DNA from: Streptomyces sp. NRRL B-1140
GTDB taxonomy: Bacteria > Actinomycetota > Actinomycetes > Streptomycetales > Streptomycetaceae
Length of the DNA stretch: 64,000 bases
NCBI RefSeq assembly: GCF_001280065.1
Contig: NZ_LGEA01000091.1
Location: 62,001 to 126,000, forward strand
Direction: 5' to 3'
The notes under the pieces were generated by a model that worked only from the letters and a program-made list of their open reading frames with translations, was not told where the DNA came from and searched no databases. A program made the position numbers and the translations under genes. This document shows, one piece after another, positions 1-8,662 of the stretch. Position 1 is the stretch's first letter; the number at the start of each line of letters is the position of its first letter.

Positions 1-857
1 TCGGCGGCGATCTGCTCGACGCCGCGTTCCGAACGTTCCAGCAGCTCACGGGCCACGTCGATGCGGGCGCGCATGACCCACTGCATCGGCGTGTACCCCG
101 TGTCCTCGACGAAGCGCCGCGACAACGTGCGCGCCGAGACCCCCGCGTGCCGCGCGAGCCCGTCGAGGGTGAGGGGCTCACCGAGCCGGTGCAGCGCCCA
201 CTCGCGGGTGGCGGCGAACCGCTCGCCCAGCGGTTCGGGGACGCTGCGCGGCACGTACTGCGCCTGGCCGCCGCTGCGATAGGGGGCGGCGACCAGGCGC
301 CTGGCCGCGTGGTTCGACGCGGCGACGCCGAGGTCGCCGCGCAGGATGTGCAGGCACAGGTCGATGCCCGAGGCGGCGCCCGCCGAGGTCAGCACGCTGC
401 CCTCGTCGACGAACAGCACGTTCTCGTCGACCCGGACGAGCGGATGCTTCGCCGCGAGCGCCCGTGTGTAGTGCCAGTGCGTCGTGGCGCGTCTGCCGTC
501 GAGCAGGCCGGTCGCGGCGAGCGCGAAGGCGCCCGTGGAGATGGCGGCGAGCCGCGCGCCCCGGGCGTGGGCGGCGATCAGCGCCTCGACGACGGCCCGC
601 GGCGGGTCGTCGCGGTCCGGGAACCGGTAGCCGGGGAGGAAGACGATGTCGGCCCACGCGAGCGCGTCCAGGCCGTGGGCGACGGAGTACGACAGGCCGT
701 CGCCGCCGGTCACCGGGCCGGGCGCCGCCCCGCACACACGCACCTCGTACGGCATGCTCGCGCGGGTGGTGAACACCTGCGCGGGGATGCCGACGTCGAG
801 CGGCTTCGCGCCCGGGAGCACGAGGACGGCGACGCGGTGCAGGCGGGAGGACGGCAC
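1..857 (-). CDS. GlxA-family transcriptional regulator (DJ-1/PfpI + AraC), 3' end cut by window
   Basis: The leftward frame starts at a GTG (857) and runs off the window edge, so the C-terminus is missing. The N-terminal two thirds reads as a DJ-1/PfpI-type domain: it opens VAVLVLPGAKPLDVGIPAQV, followed by a long amidotransferase-like fold including AAISTGAFALAATGLLDGR and THWHYT. The C-terminal part is an AraC-type helix-turn-helix (LDGLARHAGVSARTLSRRF, then GYTPMQWVMRARI), the first of the two expected HTH units being complete. The residue at the nucleophile elbow is threonine (STGAF) rather than cysteine, so enzymatic activity is unlikely and a ligand-sensing role is inferred. Such proteins are cytoplasmic DNA-binding regulators. 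The ligand and target genes cannot be told from here. No clear Shine-Dalgarno precedes the chosen start. Confidence 0.85.
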   Translation of the reverse strand, partial: MPSSRLHRVAVLVLPGAKPLDVGIPAQVFTTRASMPYEVRVCGAAPGPVTGGDGLSYSVAHGLDALAWADIVFLPGYRFPDRDDPPRAVVEALIAAHARGARLAAISTGAFALAATGLLDGRRATTHWHYTRALAAKHPLVRVDENVLFVDEGSVLTSAGAASGIDLCLHILRGDLGVAASNHAARRLVAAPYRSGGQAQYVPRSVPEPLGERFAATREWALHRLGEPLTLDGLARHAGVSARTLSRRFVEDTGYTPMQWVMRARIDVARELLERSERGVEQIAA

Positions 858-921
858 CGGGACAGGGTACGAGGTGCGAGGAGCGGCGCCCGGGTACGAG
901 CCGGCGGCCGAGTCCCCCCGG

Positions 922-1377
922 TCAGGCGGACTTCGCTGCGGCGCGCTTCGGGCTCCTGGACTTACCGGTGCCCGTGCCCGTGCTCCTCGTCTTGCCGCTG
1001 CCCGAGTCGGTTCGGCCTGTGCCGCTTCGGCCCGTGCCCGCGGACGCCGTCTTCCGCTTGGGCTTCTGCGTGGGTGCGTCCGTGCGGGACGCGTCTGCGC
1101 GGGACGCCTCATCGGGCGCTGTTCTCGCGTCCGATCGCGTCGCCCGCTCCTGCGCCGTCGCCCACTTCAGCTCGATCTCCAGCTCGATCTCCCCCTCACC
1201 GATCTCCACCTCCATCTCGCTGTGGAGATCGTCGGGGATCCGCAGGCCTAGCGTGCCGGGGCCGAGTTCCAGCTCGGCGTCCCCGCCTTCCCGCAGTGCG
1301 TCCGCGAGTGCCGTGAGCTGGTCGGCGGCCTCCTGGCGTGACAGGGAGCGCTTCTGCTCGAACTTGAGGTCCTTCAT
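922..1377 (-). CDS. amphi-Trp domain protein with basic low-complexity tail
   Basis: The start ATG at 1377 is preceded by GGAGG at ideal spacing, which favours it over an in-frame ATG 12 codons upstream. The product has 151 residues. Residues 1-70 match the small amphi-Trp domain (SRQEAADQLTALADALREG, then alternating acidic beta strands ending in IELKW). The second half is a Ser/Thr/Gly/Lys/Arg-rich tail with many KTRST-like steps and no predicted fold. The domain's biochemical role is not known; the tail could bind nucleic acid, which is inference only. It stands alone between two divergent or separate genes. Confidence 0.75.
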   Translation of the reverse strand: MKDLKFEQKRSLSRQEAADQLTALADALREGGDAELELGPGTLGLRIPDDLHSEMEVEIGEGEIELEIELKWATAQERATRSDARTAPDEASRADASRTDAPTQKPKRKTASAGTGRSGTGRTDSGSGKTRSTGTGTGKSRSPKRAAAKSA

Positions 1378-1443
1378 GGGGCCCTCCGATATGGCAGAAA
1401 AGAGTGGATACAACCATCTTGGCTTGTTGCCCGGACTCGCGCG

Positions 1444-1668
1444 TCAGCCACCCGTCTCCGGGCCCCAGCGCTCCGGCCCCACCCCGCGCCAGTCGATCCA
1501 CGGCACCTCCGCCACGTCGGCGGGGTCGATCTCCAGGCCCGCGCGGCGCAGGAACTCCGCGACGTCGGTCACGTTGTGGGCGAGGCCGAGGATCTCACCG
1601 TCCACGCGCACGCGACGGCCGCCCGAGGGCGAGGGTGGGTGCACGATCACGCGAATCGGTCCGGCCAT
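1444..1668 (-). CDS. conserved hypothetical protein (74 aa)
   Basis: This is a short cytoplasmic protein with no signal peptide or membrane segment. I take the ATG at 1668 (product begins MAGPIRVIVHPP) because GAAGG lies just upstream and the beta-rich start looks like a natural N-terminus. A GTG at 1716 is in frame and overlaps the stop of the upstream gene as GTGA, so a 90-residue form made by translational coupling is possible. The middle (RRVRVDGEILGLAHNVTDVAEFL) resembles a small beta-alpha fold. I recognise it only as a protein often seen in Streptomyces; no function can be assigned. Confidence 0.6.
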   Translation of the reverse strand: MAGPIRVIVHPPSPSGGRRVRVDGEILGLAHNVTDVAEFLRRAGLEIDPADVAEVPWIDWRGVGPERWGPETGG

Positions 1669-1712
1669 GCCTTCAGGATCGTCCGGGACGTACGGTCCCG
1701 CAGGCCGGAGCG

Positions 1713-1946
1713 TCACCGGGGGAGCCGCCCACGCACGTCCCCCACGGTCCTGCCCAGCTCCCGCAGCTCACACCACGCCGCCGGGCTCGGCCGTCGCCGC
1801 TGCCAGTAGGGGTGGAAGTACGTCTGGACCGACAGCCGGTACAGACGCCGACGCAGCTCGGTGCGGCCGGGCCGACGGGCGAGCTGCCGGTAGGTGGCAC
1901 TCCACTCCCGTTGCGCCCGGACGAGGTCGTCGGGAAACGTTCGCAT
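1713..1946 (-). CDS. conserved hypothetical protein (77 aa)
   Basis: The leftward frame begins at an ATG (1946) and ends directly at the possible start of the next gene, suggesting a two-gene operon. The product is basic, helical-looking and rich in Arg, Trp and Tyr (QREWSATYRQLARRPGRTEL, HPYWQRRRPSP). There is no signal peptide or membrane span. An ATG four codons further upstream is also in frame. The family is not recognised. Codon third positions are G/C rich, as expected for a real gene here. Confidence 0.5.
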   Translation of the reverse strand: MRTFPDDLVRAQREWSATYRQLARRPGRTELRRRLYRLSVQTYFHPYWQRRRPSPAAWCELRELGRTVGDVRGRLPR

Positions 1947-2090
1947 GACTGAATTCAAGCATGTGTTCGATTTTTTGGGCCAGTGGAGGACGCGGCGGAG
2001 GACGACGGAGCCTCGCGCTCACATCTCGGTTGGGCACCGGACGGGTACAGCCGCAGCGCGAGCGGCACGACGGGGCGCATACTGAGGCCG

Positions 2091-2312
2091 ATGACAAAGC
2101 CTGCTGCTCCCAAGCGTCATTTGCCGACCAGCCCCTTCAAGGCTCCGGTCGCCCCCGCTCCCAAACACTTCGCCGTGGGTGACCAGGTCACGCACGACAT
2201 GTACGGCCTCGGCCGGGTCATCGGCATCGAGGACGGCATCGCCGCGCTCGTGGACTTCGGTTCGGCGCACATGCGGATCCCGAGCCCGTACGCCAAGATG
2301 ACCAAGTTGTAG
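2091..2312 (+). CDS. small conserved protein with CarD/TRCF-like beta fold motif
   Basis: The ATG at 2091 follows a GAGG ribosome site; the open frame extends upstream but with poor codon quality. The 73-residue product has a basic, proline-rich N-terminus and then a compact segment FAVGDQVTHDMYGLGRVIGI followed by a short beta strand pattern and a polar C-terminus. The phrase GDQVTHxxYGLGRV is like the start of CarD/TRCF interaction domains, which contact RNA polymerase, but the protein is about half that length. A transcription-linked role is therefore only a suggestion. Confidence 0.7.
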   Translation: MTKPAAPKRHLPTSPFKAPVAPAPKHFAVGDQVTHDMYGLGRVIGIEDGIAALVDFGSAHMRIPSPYAKMTKL

Positions 2313-2405
2313 GACCTCCGTGCCCGGCCGGGGCACACCTGGCCCTGACCTGGGCCAGTAACGGAAAAGAGACCTCTCATCGAACCGACTTCGCTGTTCT
2401 CCGCC

Positions 2406-2564
2406 GTGGAGGGGCAGCCGAGCCTTTCCGGCGCGGCGTCGCCGCCTCCGGCGACCAACCCCTTCCAGGCCCCCGACTTCGGGGAGGACGAAAGCTTCCC
2501 GTTGGACGAGCTGCCGGAGCCCCCTGCCGCGGCCAGGCGTCCGGCGCGCCGCAGGGCCGCCTAG
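2406..2564 (+). CDS. small hypothetical protein, start uncertain
   Basis: A frame with typical high-GC third positions runs to the TAG at 2562. The first conventional start is the GTG at 2406, giving 52 residues. The same codon pattern continues upstream to an ATC at 2379, which would give 61 residues with an N-terminus IEPTSLFSAVEGQPS. The frame is closed by a TGA at about 2346, and there is no ATG, GTG or TTG between. The product is acidic in the middle (DFGEDESFPLDELPEPP) with an Arg-rich end. No family is recognised. A strong Shine-Dalgarno is not visible at either start. Confidence 0.4.
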   Translation: MEGQPSLSGAASPPPATNPFQAPDFGEDESFPLDELPEPPAAARRPARRRAA

Positions 2565-2596
2565 CGCCGCCGTCCCCTGATCCCGCTCCGCGGCCC

Positions 2597-3064
2597 TCAG
2601 ATCCCGCGGTCCGACGTCGGCCAGACGTACGGCAGGTCGTCGGGGACGTCCGGGAAGAGGGCCGTGTAGGCGGCGGGGTCCTTGCGGACCAGGGCGGAGC
2701 GGTGGCTCTCGTGGAAGGGGCCGTCGCCGAGCCAGGGCGGGAGTTCACCCTCGGCGGCCAGCTCGTGCTGGTCACGGATCGGTGCGTGGGGCCGCCTCGC
2801 CGCGAGGTCGGCCACGAGCGTCGCCGCGCAGGTGTCCTGGTGACCCTGCTCGCGCCAGACGCGGCAGATCTCCAACCCGTAGCGCACCAGCGCCTCCTCG
2901 TATCCACGCCACATCCGCACGGCCGGGTGGCGGCGCCACCCGTAGCCGGGGACGACCAGGCCCCGCAGGACCTGCAGCGCCTCGACCCGCTGCTTGCCGA
3001 GCCTGCGGCGGTCCAGGGCCAGGGCCGTGGCGCGGAAGCCGGGGTAGGGCAGGAAGGTCTGCAT
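2597..3064 (-). CDS. MSMEG_6728-family / pyrimidine-dimer glycosylase (endonuclease V)-like protein
   Basis: The 155-residue product begins MQTFLPYPGF and contains LDRRRLGKQRVEALQVLRGL and GWRRHPAVRMW, a pattern I associate with the Pyr_excise (phage T4 endonuclease V-like) superfamily as found in actinobacteria under the name MSMEG_6728. Enzymes of that fold remove damaged pyrimidines through a glycosylase/AP-lyase reaction. The conserved Arg/Lys cluster and the HPAVRMW helix are visible, but I cannot confirm the N-terminal catalytic residue of the T4 enzyme. It is a monocistronic-looking leftward gene upstream of a phosphatase gene. A role in DNA repair is inferred. Confidence 0.7.
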   Translation of the reverse strand: MQTFLPYPGFRATALALDRRRLGKQRVEALQVLRGLVVPGYGWRRHPAVRMWRGYEEALVRYGLEICRVWREQGHQDTCAATLVADLAARRPHAPIRDQHELAAEGELPPWLGDGPFHESHRSALVRKDPAAYTALFPDVPDDLPYVWPTSDRGI

Positions 3065-3169
3065 GACGTCCTCGGTGGTCCTTACCGTGCAGCCCGGCCG
3101 GCAGGGCGGCCTGCTGCACGGGCGCGGGCTGCGGGGCGGGACGCGGGCGGGGTCATGGACGGTGGCTCC

Positions 3170-5671
3170 TCACGCGGGGGTCAGGCTCTGTTCCGCCCAG
3201 ATGGTCTTGCCCGTGGAACTCTGGCGGGTGCCCCAGCGCTCGGTCAGCTGGGCGACGAGGAGCAGGCCACGGCCGCCCTCGTCGTAGGTGCGGGCGCGTC
3301 GCAGGTGGGGCGCGGTGGTGCCGCCGTCGGACACCTCGCAGATCAGGTTCGTGTCGTGGATCAGGCGCAGCTGGACCGGTGGCTCGGCGTGCCGGATGGC
3401 ATTGGTGACGAGTTCGCTGACGACCAGCTCCGTGACGAACACGGCGTCGGAGAGCCCCCATCGTTCCATCTGCGCCACCACGTCCTTGCGGGTCTGCGCG
3501 ACCGCGGACGGGTCGGCCGGCACCGCCCAGGTGGCGACCTGCCTCGCGTCGAGGGCGCGGGTACGGGCGATGAGCAGGGCCACGTCGTCGGCCGGTCGCG
3601 GTGGCAGCAGGTCGGCGAGGACCGTGTCGCAGAGGGCGTCCAGCGAGGGGGCCGGGCGGCCCAGGGCCTCCCGCAGCCGGTCGACGCCGGTGTCGAGATC
3701 GCGGTCGGGGGTCTCCACTAGGCCGTTGGTGTAGAGGGCGAGCAGGCTGCCCTCGGGGACGACGACCTCGGTGGACTCGTACGGCAGGCCGCTCACGCCG
3801 AGCGGGGGCGCAGTCGGGAGCCCGACGAGTTCGACGCCGCCCTCGGGGCTCACCACGGCGGGCACGGGATGCCCTGCCCCGGCGAAGCAGCAGTGCCGGG
3901 TCACGGGGTCGTAGACGGCGTACAGGCAGGTGGCCCCCACGTCGCCGGTGGGGCGGGCCGGGCCCGTCGCGCCGCCCCCGGCGCCGCTGTCCTCCGTGTC
4001 CTCCTCAGGGTCCTCCTCCGTGTTCAGGCGGGCGACCAGGTCGTCGAGGTGGGTCAGCAGCTCGTCGCAGGGCAGGTCGATGTCGGCCAGCGTGCGGACC
4101 GCCGTACGCAGCCGCCCCATGGTCGCCGACGCGACCAGCCCGTGGCCGACCACGTCCCCGACGACCAGCGCGACCCGCGCCCCCGAGAGCGGGATGACGT
4201 CGAACCAGTCCCCGCCGACACCGGCGTGCCCGCCGGCCGGGAGGTAGCGGGAGGCGACCTCGACGGCGGCCTGCCGGGGCAGCCGCTGCGGCAGCAGGCT
4301 GCGCTGGAGCGTGACGGCCGTGGCCCGTTCGCGGGTATAGCGGCGGGCGTTGTCGATGCTGACCGCGGCCCGGGCCACCAGTTCGCCGGCCAGGACCAGG
4401 TCGTCGTGCCGGAAGGGTTCCTGGTTGCGGTACCGGACGAAGAAGGCGACGCCCAGGGTGGTGCCCCGGGCGGCCAGGGGCACGGTCATCGCGGAGTGGA
4501 TGCCGAACGCGCGGACCCGGGCCGCACGTGCCGGATCCCGGGCGAGCCAGGCGCTGAACGCCGGGTCGGTCGTCTCGTGCAGGGCGGGCCGGCCGGTGCG
4601 CACGCTCTCGAAGGGCATCGAGCCCGCCGGGTAGGCGTCCACGGCGCCGGCCGGTACGGCCGACTCCGGGGCTCCCGGCGTCACCGACCGCAGGGCGGCC
4701 CGGCGCAGCAGCAGCGGCCCCTCGACCGGAGCGGCCCGCTCGGGCGGCTCGGCCACGTCGTCCAGCGCGGCCAGCAGATCGACGCTCACGAAGTCGGCCA
4801 GGGCCGGGACGGTCACGTCCGTCAGCTCCTGGGCCGTGCGGGTCACGTCGAGCGTGCTGCCGATGCGGCGGCCGGCCTCGGCGATCAGCTGGAGGCGCTT
4901 GCGGGCCCAGAACTGCTCCGTCATGTCGTGCGCCGACAGGCAGACGCCCCGGATGGTGCCCTCGTGGTCGCGCAGTGCGGACAGGAAGACCGACCAGGCG
5001 TGCTCATGGCTTTCGCCGGGGGCGCGCAGATAGTTCTCCTCGTACTCCGGCTCGCCGGTCCGCAGCACCCGGGCCATGTCGTGTTCCGCCCGCCGGCCGG
5101 CATCACTGTCGGAGATCTCGGACACGCGCAGGCCCCGCATCTCCTCCTCGGTGAGCGCGGTGGCGCGTTCCATGTCGGCGTTGGCCCGGCGCAGCCTCAG
5201 GCGGGTGTCGTAGATCGCCAGGGCGCAGCACGGGGACTGGGCGAAGCTCCAGCTCACGAGGGACTCGTCGAGACCGGCCGGTGGCTGCCGGTCGGTCAGG
5301 GCGGAGACGACGAGCCAGGCGGGGCCGTCGGCGCCGGGCGGCCTGTGGTGGGCGATGATCCCGACGGTCAGCTTCCGGCCGTCCCGGTGCCGGAGCGCGA
5401 CGTCGCCGTTCCAGCGGGGCAGCTCGGCGAGCGTGGGCAGGCCGCCGCGCACCGGGATCGGCTCGGCCAGCAGATCCGCGGCCCGGCGGCCGGTCACCTG
5501 CCGGGCGGGGTAGCCGAGGAGTCGCTCGGCGCCCGCGTTCCAGCCGGTCACGATGCCGTGTTCGTCGAGGGTGACACGGGCCGTGAGGGAGGGGCCGACG
5601 AGAGCTTCGAGGGCTTCCGGTTCTGCTCCGTACGACCGGGTGGCCCGGCCGGCGGTGACGGGCTGCTCCAT
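3170..5671 (-). CDS. SpoIIE-family PP2C phosphatase with PAS, GAF and anti-sigma-like ATPase domains
   Basis: This 833-residue cytoplasmic signalling protein has a PAS domain at about 25-125 (GIVTGWNAGAERLLGYPARQ), a second PAS at about 140-255, a GAF domain at about 265-445, a SpoIIE-type PP2C phosphatase at about 465-690 (QRSLLPQRLP entry motif, VGGDWFDV and VVGDVVGHGL metal-binding aspartates) and a C-terminal HATPase_c domain at about 705-830 (ELVTNAIRHAEPP, EGGRGLLLV). In this family the phosphatase dephosphorylates STAS anti-anti-sigma factors and the HATPase behaves like an RsbW-type kinase, so the protein could both switch on and switch off a sigma-factor partner. Residues about 560-575 form an acidic, Gly-rich insert within the phosphatase domain. 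The target is unknown; the STAS gene at 30.4 kb is one local candidate. Confidence 0.92.
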   Translation of the reverse strand: MEQPVTAGRATRSYGAEPEALEALVGPSLTARVTLDEHGIVTGWNAGAERLLGYPARQVTGRRAADLLAEPIPVRGGLPTLAELPRWNGDVALRHRDGRKLTVGIIAHHRPPGADGPAWLVVSALTDRQPPAGLDESLVSWSFAQSPCCALAIYDTRLRLRRANADMERATALTEEEMRGLRVSEISDSDAGRRAEHDMARVLRTGEPEYEENYLRAPGESHEHAWSVFLSALRDHEGTIRGVCLSAHDMTEQFWARKRLQLIAEAGRRIGSTLDVTRTAQELTDVTVPALADFVSVDLLAALDDVAEPPERAAPVEGPLLLRRAALRSVTPGAPESAVPAGAVDAYPAGSMPFESVRTGRPALHETTDPAFSAWLARDPARAARVRAFGIHSAMTVPLAARGTTLGVAFFVRYRNQEPFRHDDLVLAGELVARAAVSIDNARRYTRERATAVTLQRSLLPQRLPRQAAVEVASRYLPAGGHAGVGGDWFDVIPLSGARVALVVGDVVGHGLVASATMGRLRTAVRTLADIDLPCDELLTHLDDLVARLNTEEDPEEDTEDSGAGGGATGPARPTGDVGATCLYAVYDPVTRHCCFAGAGHPVPAVVSPEGGVELVGLPTAPPLGVSGLPYESTEVVVPEGSLLALYTNGLVETPDRDLDTGVDRLREALGRPAPSLDALCDTVLADLLPPRPADDVALLIARTRALDARQVATWAVPADPSAVAQTRKDVVAQMERWGLSDAVFVTELVVSELVTNAIRHAEPPVQLRLIHDTNLICEVSDGGTTAPHLRRARTYDEGGRGLLLVAQLTERWGTRQSSTGKTIWAEQSLTPA

Positions 5672-5818
5672 GATCGGTCATCTCACTCTCGGGGGAATCA
5701 GCCGTAACCCCGGATTTGCACAGATATGAACCTGCCTACCCCGATTACGCCGGGTCTTACCGTGCCGTCTCGCCGGAAGCCGAGCCTGCCGCCGCCCGGC
5801 CCGGGTAACCGCTCCCCC

Positions 5819-6784
5819 ATGGGTCAGATCCGCGTGGGCACGTGTTCCTGGACCGACCGGGCACTGGTCGGCAGCGGCTGGTATCCCCCGGGGCGGCGGG
5901 ACGCCGAGGGCCGGTTACGGCACTATGCCGAGCGGTTCGAGGTCGTCGAGGTCGACGCCTCGTACTACGCGCTGCCGAGCGAGCGGAACAGCCGGTTGTG
6001 GGCCGAGCGGACACCGGACGGTTTCGTCTTCGACGTGAAGGCGTTCTCGCTGCTCACGGGGCATCCCACCCGGCAGGCGGTGATGCCCGGCGGGTTGCCG
6101 GCCGAGCACCGGGACCCGGCGGTGCTCGACGCGGTGTGGGACCGGTTCGCGGCCGGGGTCGAGCCGTTGCGGGAGGCCGGGCGGCTGGGGAGCGTGCTGT
6201 TCCAGTTCCCGCCCTGGTTCCGGCCGGGGCAGCGGGCGCAGACCTTCCTCCGGGAGTGCGCGGAGCGGACCGCCGGCTGGCCCCTCACCGTCGAGTTCCG
6301 GCATCCCTCCTGGTGGGAGCCCGGGCAGGCCGAGGCGACGGGCGCGCTGCTCGCCGGGCACGGCATGGCCGCGGTCGCCGTCGACATGACGCAGACGCTC
6401 GCCTCCTCCGTCCCGCCCGTCACGCCGGTGACCACGCCCCGGCTCTCCGTCGTCCGCTTCCACGGCCGCAGCACCGCCTGGGGGACCGGCAGCAAGGAGG
6501 ACCGGTTCCGGTACCGCTACGACGAGGACGAGCTCGCCGAGTGGCTGCCCCGCGTGCGGCGGCTGGCCGAACGGACCGAGCAGGTCCACGTCCTCTTCAA
6601 CAACTGCTGCGGCGACGCCGCCGTCCGCGACGCCGAGACCATGGCACGGCTCCTCGAACGGGACCCGGCGGCGGTGCGGCTGCCTAGGGCGCGATCCGCA
6701 CCCGACGCTCCACCGACACCTGGTCCACGTCCGACACCCGCACGGTCGTCTTCATCGTCCAGTTCCCGGCGAGCGGCAGGTTGA
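5819..6784 (+). CDS. DUF72 family protein
   Basis: The product starts MGQIRVGTCSWTDRALV and shows the DUF72 TIM-barrel signatures: WYPPG, VEVDASYYALPS, a Trp-rich central region, VEFRHPSWW and LFNNCCGDAAV near the end. The ATG at 5819 is the usual start of the family; the frame opens further upstream but without family-like sequence. DUF72 proteins have no firmly established activity. The final 30 or so residues (Pro/Ser/Arg-rich) are not family-like and arise where the gene reads about 100 bases into the oppositely oriented copper gene, so the native C-terminus is an overhang. Confidence 0.88.
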   Translation: MGQIRVGTCSWTDRALVGSGWYPPGRRDAEGRLRHYAERFEVVEVDASYYALPSERNSRLWAERTPDGFVFDVKAFSLLTGHPTRQAVMPGGLPAEHRDPAVLDAVWDRFAAGVEPLREAGRLGSVLFQFPPWFRPGQRAQTFLRECAERTAGWPLTVEFRHPSWWEPGQAEATGALLAGHGMAAVAVDMTQTLASSVPPVTPVTTPRLSVVRFHGRSTAWGTGSKEDRFRYRYDEDELAEWLPRVRRLAERTEQVHVLFNNCCGDAAVRDAETMARLLERDPAAVRLPRARSAPDAPPTPGPRPTPARSSSSSSSRRAAG

Positions 6785-8552
6785 CGGAGTTGGTGCTCCA
6801 GTAGCCGCCCTGGTCGGTGAGTTCGGCGTCGATCGGGCCGACCTTCCGGGAGGGCAGGGTGAAGGTGATGCGGATCTCGGGGACGACGACCAGGCCCTTG
6901 TCGGAGCCGGCGGCCACGGCCTGGATGCCGTTCTCACCGACGCGGGCCGGGTCCAGGGTGACCTGCACCGTGCCGCGTCCGCTCACGGACTCGGTGCCCG
7001 TGTCGTAGGGCACCGTGATCAGGGTGGTGGGCGGCAGCGCGCCCGCCGGGGCCTGCCGGGCCGCCTCGGCCTGGGCCCGGGCCGGCAGGGTGCCCGTGAG
7101 CACGGTCGTGATCATCAGCACCACCGCGGCGACGGCGACTTCCACGAGGACGGAGCGGCGCAGGCGGCGCCGGATGTCCGGGGCACCCCCGGACTCCGGA
7201 AGTTCCTGTGGCGCCCCGTCCGGCGTCCCGGGCTCGTCGGGGCCGTCGTGCTCCGCCGGTGCTCCGACCGGCTGCGGCACCCGCTCCTGGACGGGGACCT
7301 TGGTGACGGCCGTCGGGGCCGCGATCCGCGCGGTCCAGCGCCGCGCGTACCGGGCCGCCAGCAACAGCACGGCCACCCCGGCCAGTTTGGCGAGCAGCAG
7401 ACGGCCGTACGACGTGCCGGTCAGCGCGGAGAGGGAGCCGAGGCCGCGCCAGGACTGGTAGACGCCCGTGACGGCCAGGACGGTCACCGAGGCGAAGGCG
7501 ATCCGCGAGAAGCGGGGTACGACCTCCGCCATGTCGTCCACCGCGTCGTCGCCGGACGAGCGGCGGCGAAGGGTCAGCAGCAGTGCCACGAGACCGCCCA
7601 GCCAGACGCCGGTCGCCAGCAGGTGCAGCACCGACGACGTCATCGCCAGGGGCACCTGGATCCCGGCGGAGGCGTGCTCGGCCGCCGCCCAGGTCAGGGC
7701 CAGGGCCGCGGCCAGGGCGGTGCCGGTCGCCAGGGCGACGGGCCTCCCCTCGGGGTCACGGCGCCTGGACAGCCACAGCAGGAAGACCGCGATCAGCAGG
7801 AGCAGGACCAGCCGGGCGACCAGGGCCAGCCCCGGGCGGCCGGTCAGGGTACGGCCGAGGGCGGAGACGTCGAAGGCGGTGGCCGGGCCGGTGCCCGCCT
7901 CATAGGGGGCGCGCATCAGGAGCAGCACGAGCGTCGAGCCCAGCAGCGTCCACCAGGACGCCACCAGCGGCCGGCGCACGGCGGAGGTGTCCGCCGGCCG
8001 GCAGAGCAGGGCGAACGCCGCGAGACCGACGAGCAGCGCGGCCGCGAGGTAGGCGAGGTAGCGGGCGGCGTCGTTGAGGCCGCCGGTGAGCGGGTCCTCG
8101 GTCGAGCCCGTGTCGATCTGGACCGTCGTCGCCGAACGCTTCCCCACGGAGAACGAGAAGGCGCCGGAGACGGGGTGGCTGTCGGCGGAGACCACCCGCC
8201 AGGCCACCGTGTACGTGCCCTGGGCGAGCTTGCCGGGCAGGCCGACCCGGGCCGTGTCGGAGCGGCCCTCCGCATGCGTGGCCTCGCCGGTGTGGACCCG
8301 GCGCTGGTCGGGGCCGAAGACCCGGAAGGAGTCGTCGAGCAGGCCCACGGACTCGGTGAAGGTCAGGGTGACGTGACGGGGTGCCTGACGGACGAGGGAT
8401 CCGTCGTCGGGGTCGGTGCCGCGCAGGGCGGCGTGGGCGGAGGCGGGGGCTGCTCCGGCGAGGAGCAGGACCAGCACGGTGCCGAGCAGCACCAGGGCTT
8501 GGAATCGCCGGGGATGTCCGACATTGCGATCCTCGTTCCGCCGTTGGTCCAC
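6684..8552 (-). CDS. CopC-CopD fusion copper resistance/uptake membrane protein
   Basis: The 622-residue protein has a signal peptide (residues about 14-39, cleavage after APASA) exposing an N-terminal histidine, HAALRGTDPDDGS, the classic CopC Cu(II) ligand. The second copper-binding segment, SADSHPVSGAFSF, is also present. A CopD domain with about eight membrane spans follows (about 160-480), then a cytosolic or loop region with Pro/Glu-rich text, a further span, and a C-terminal extracytoplasmic beta domain (about 520-622) with SRKVGPIDAELTDQGGYW, similar to the C-terminal part of YcnJ-type proteins. CopC-CopD fusions bind copper outside the membrane and are thought to pass it inwards for cuproenzymes. 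No copper sensor gene is adjacent. Confidence 0.9.
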   Translation of the reverse strand: MDQRRNEDRNVGHPRRFQALVLLGTVLVLLLAGAAPASAHAALRGTDPDDGSLVRQAPRHVTLTFTESVGLLDDSFRVFGPDQRRVHTGEATHAEGRSDTARVGLPGKLAQGTYTVAWRVVSADSHPVSGAFSFSVGKRSATTVQIDTGSTEDPLTGGLNDAARYLAYLAAALLVGLAAFALLCRPADTSAVRRPLVASWWTLLGSTLVLLLMRAPYEAGTGPATAFDVSALGRTLTGRPGLALVARLVLLLLIAVFLLWLSRRRDPEGRPVALATGTALAAALALTWAAAEHASAGIQVPLAMTSSVLHLLATGVWLGGLVALLLTLRRRSSGDDAVDDMAEVVPRFSRIAFASVTVLAVTGVYQSWRGLGSLSALTGTSYGRLLLAKLAGVAVLLLAARYARRWTARIAAPTAVTKVPVQERVPQPVGAPAEHDGPDEPGTPDGAPQELPESGGAPDIRRRLRRSVLVEVAVAAVVLMITTVLTGTLPARAQAEAARQAPAGALPPTTLITVPYDTGTESVSGRGTVQVTLDPARVGENGIQAVAAGSDKGLVVVPEIRITFTLPSRKVGPIDAELTDQGGYWSTNSVNLPLAGNWTMKTTVRVSDVDQVSVERRVRIAP

Positions 8553-8662
8553 GTGGGTCTCCGGGGTCGGGCTGTACGGCTACGAGGGGAGTACGGACGG
8601 GATCGGTGTAGTGCTCACCGGATGGAGGGGTCCGTCGTCCGATGCGACCCAGTGCCGCGGCA

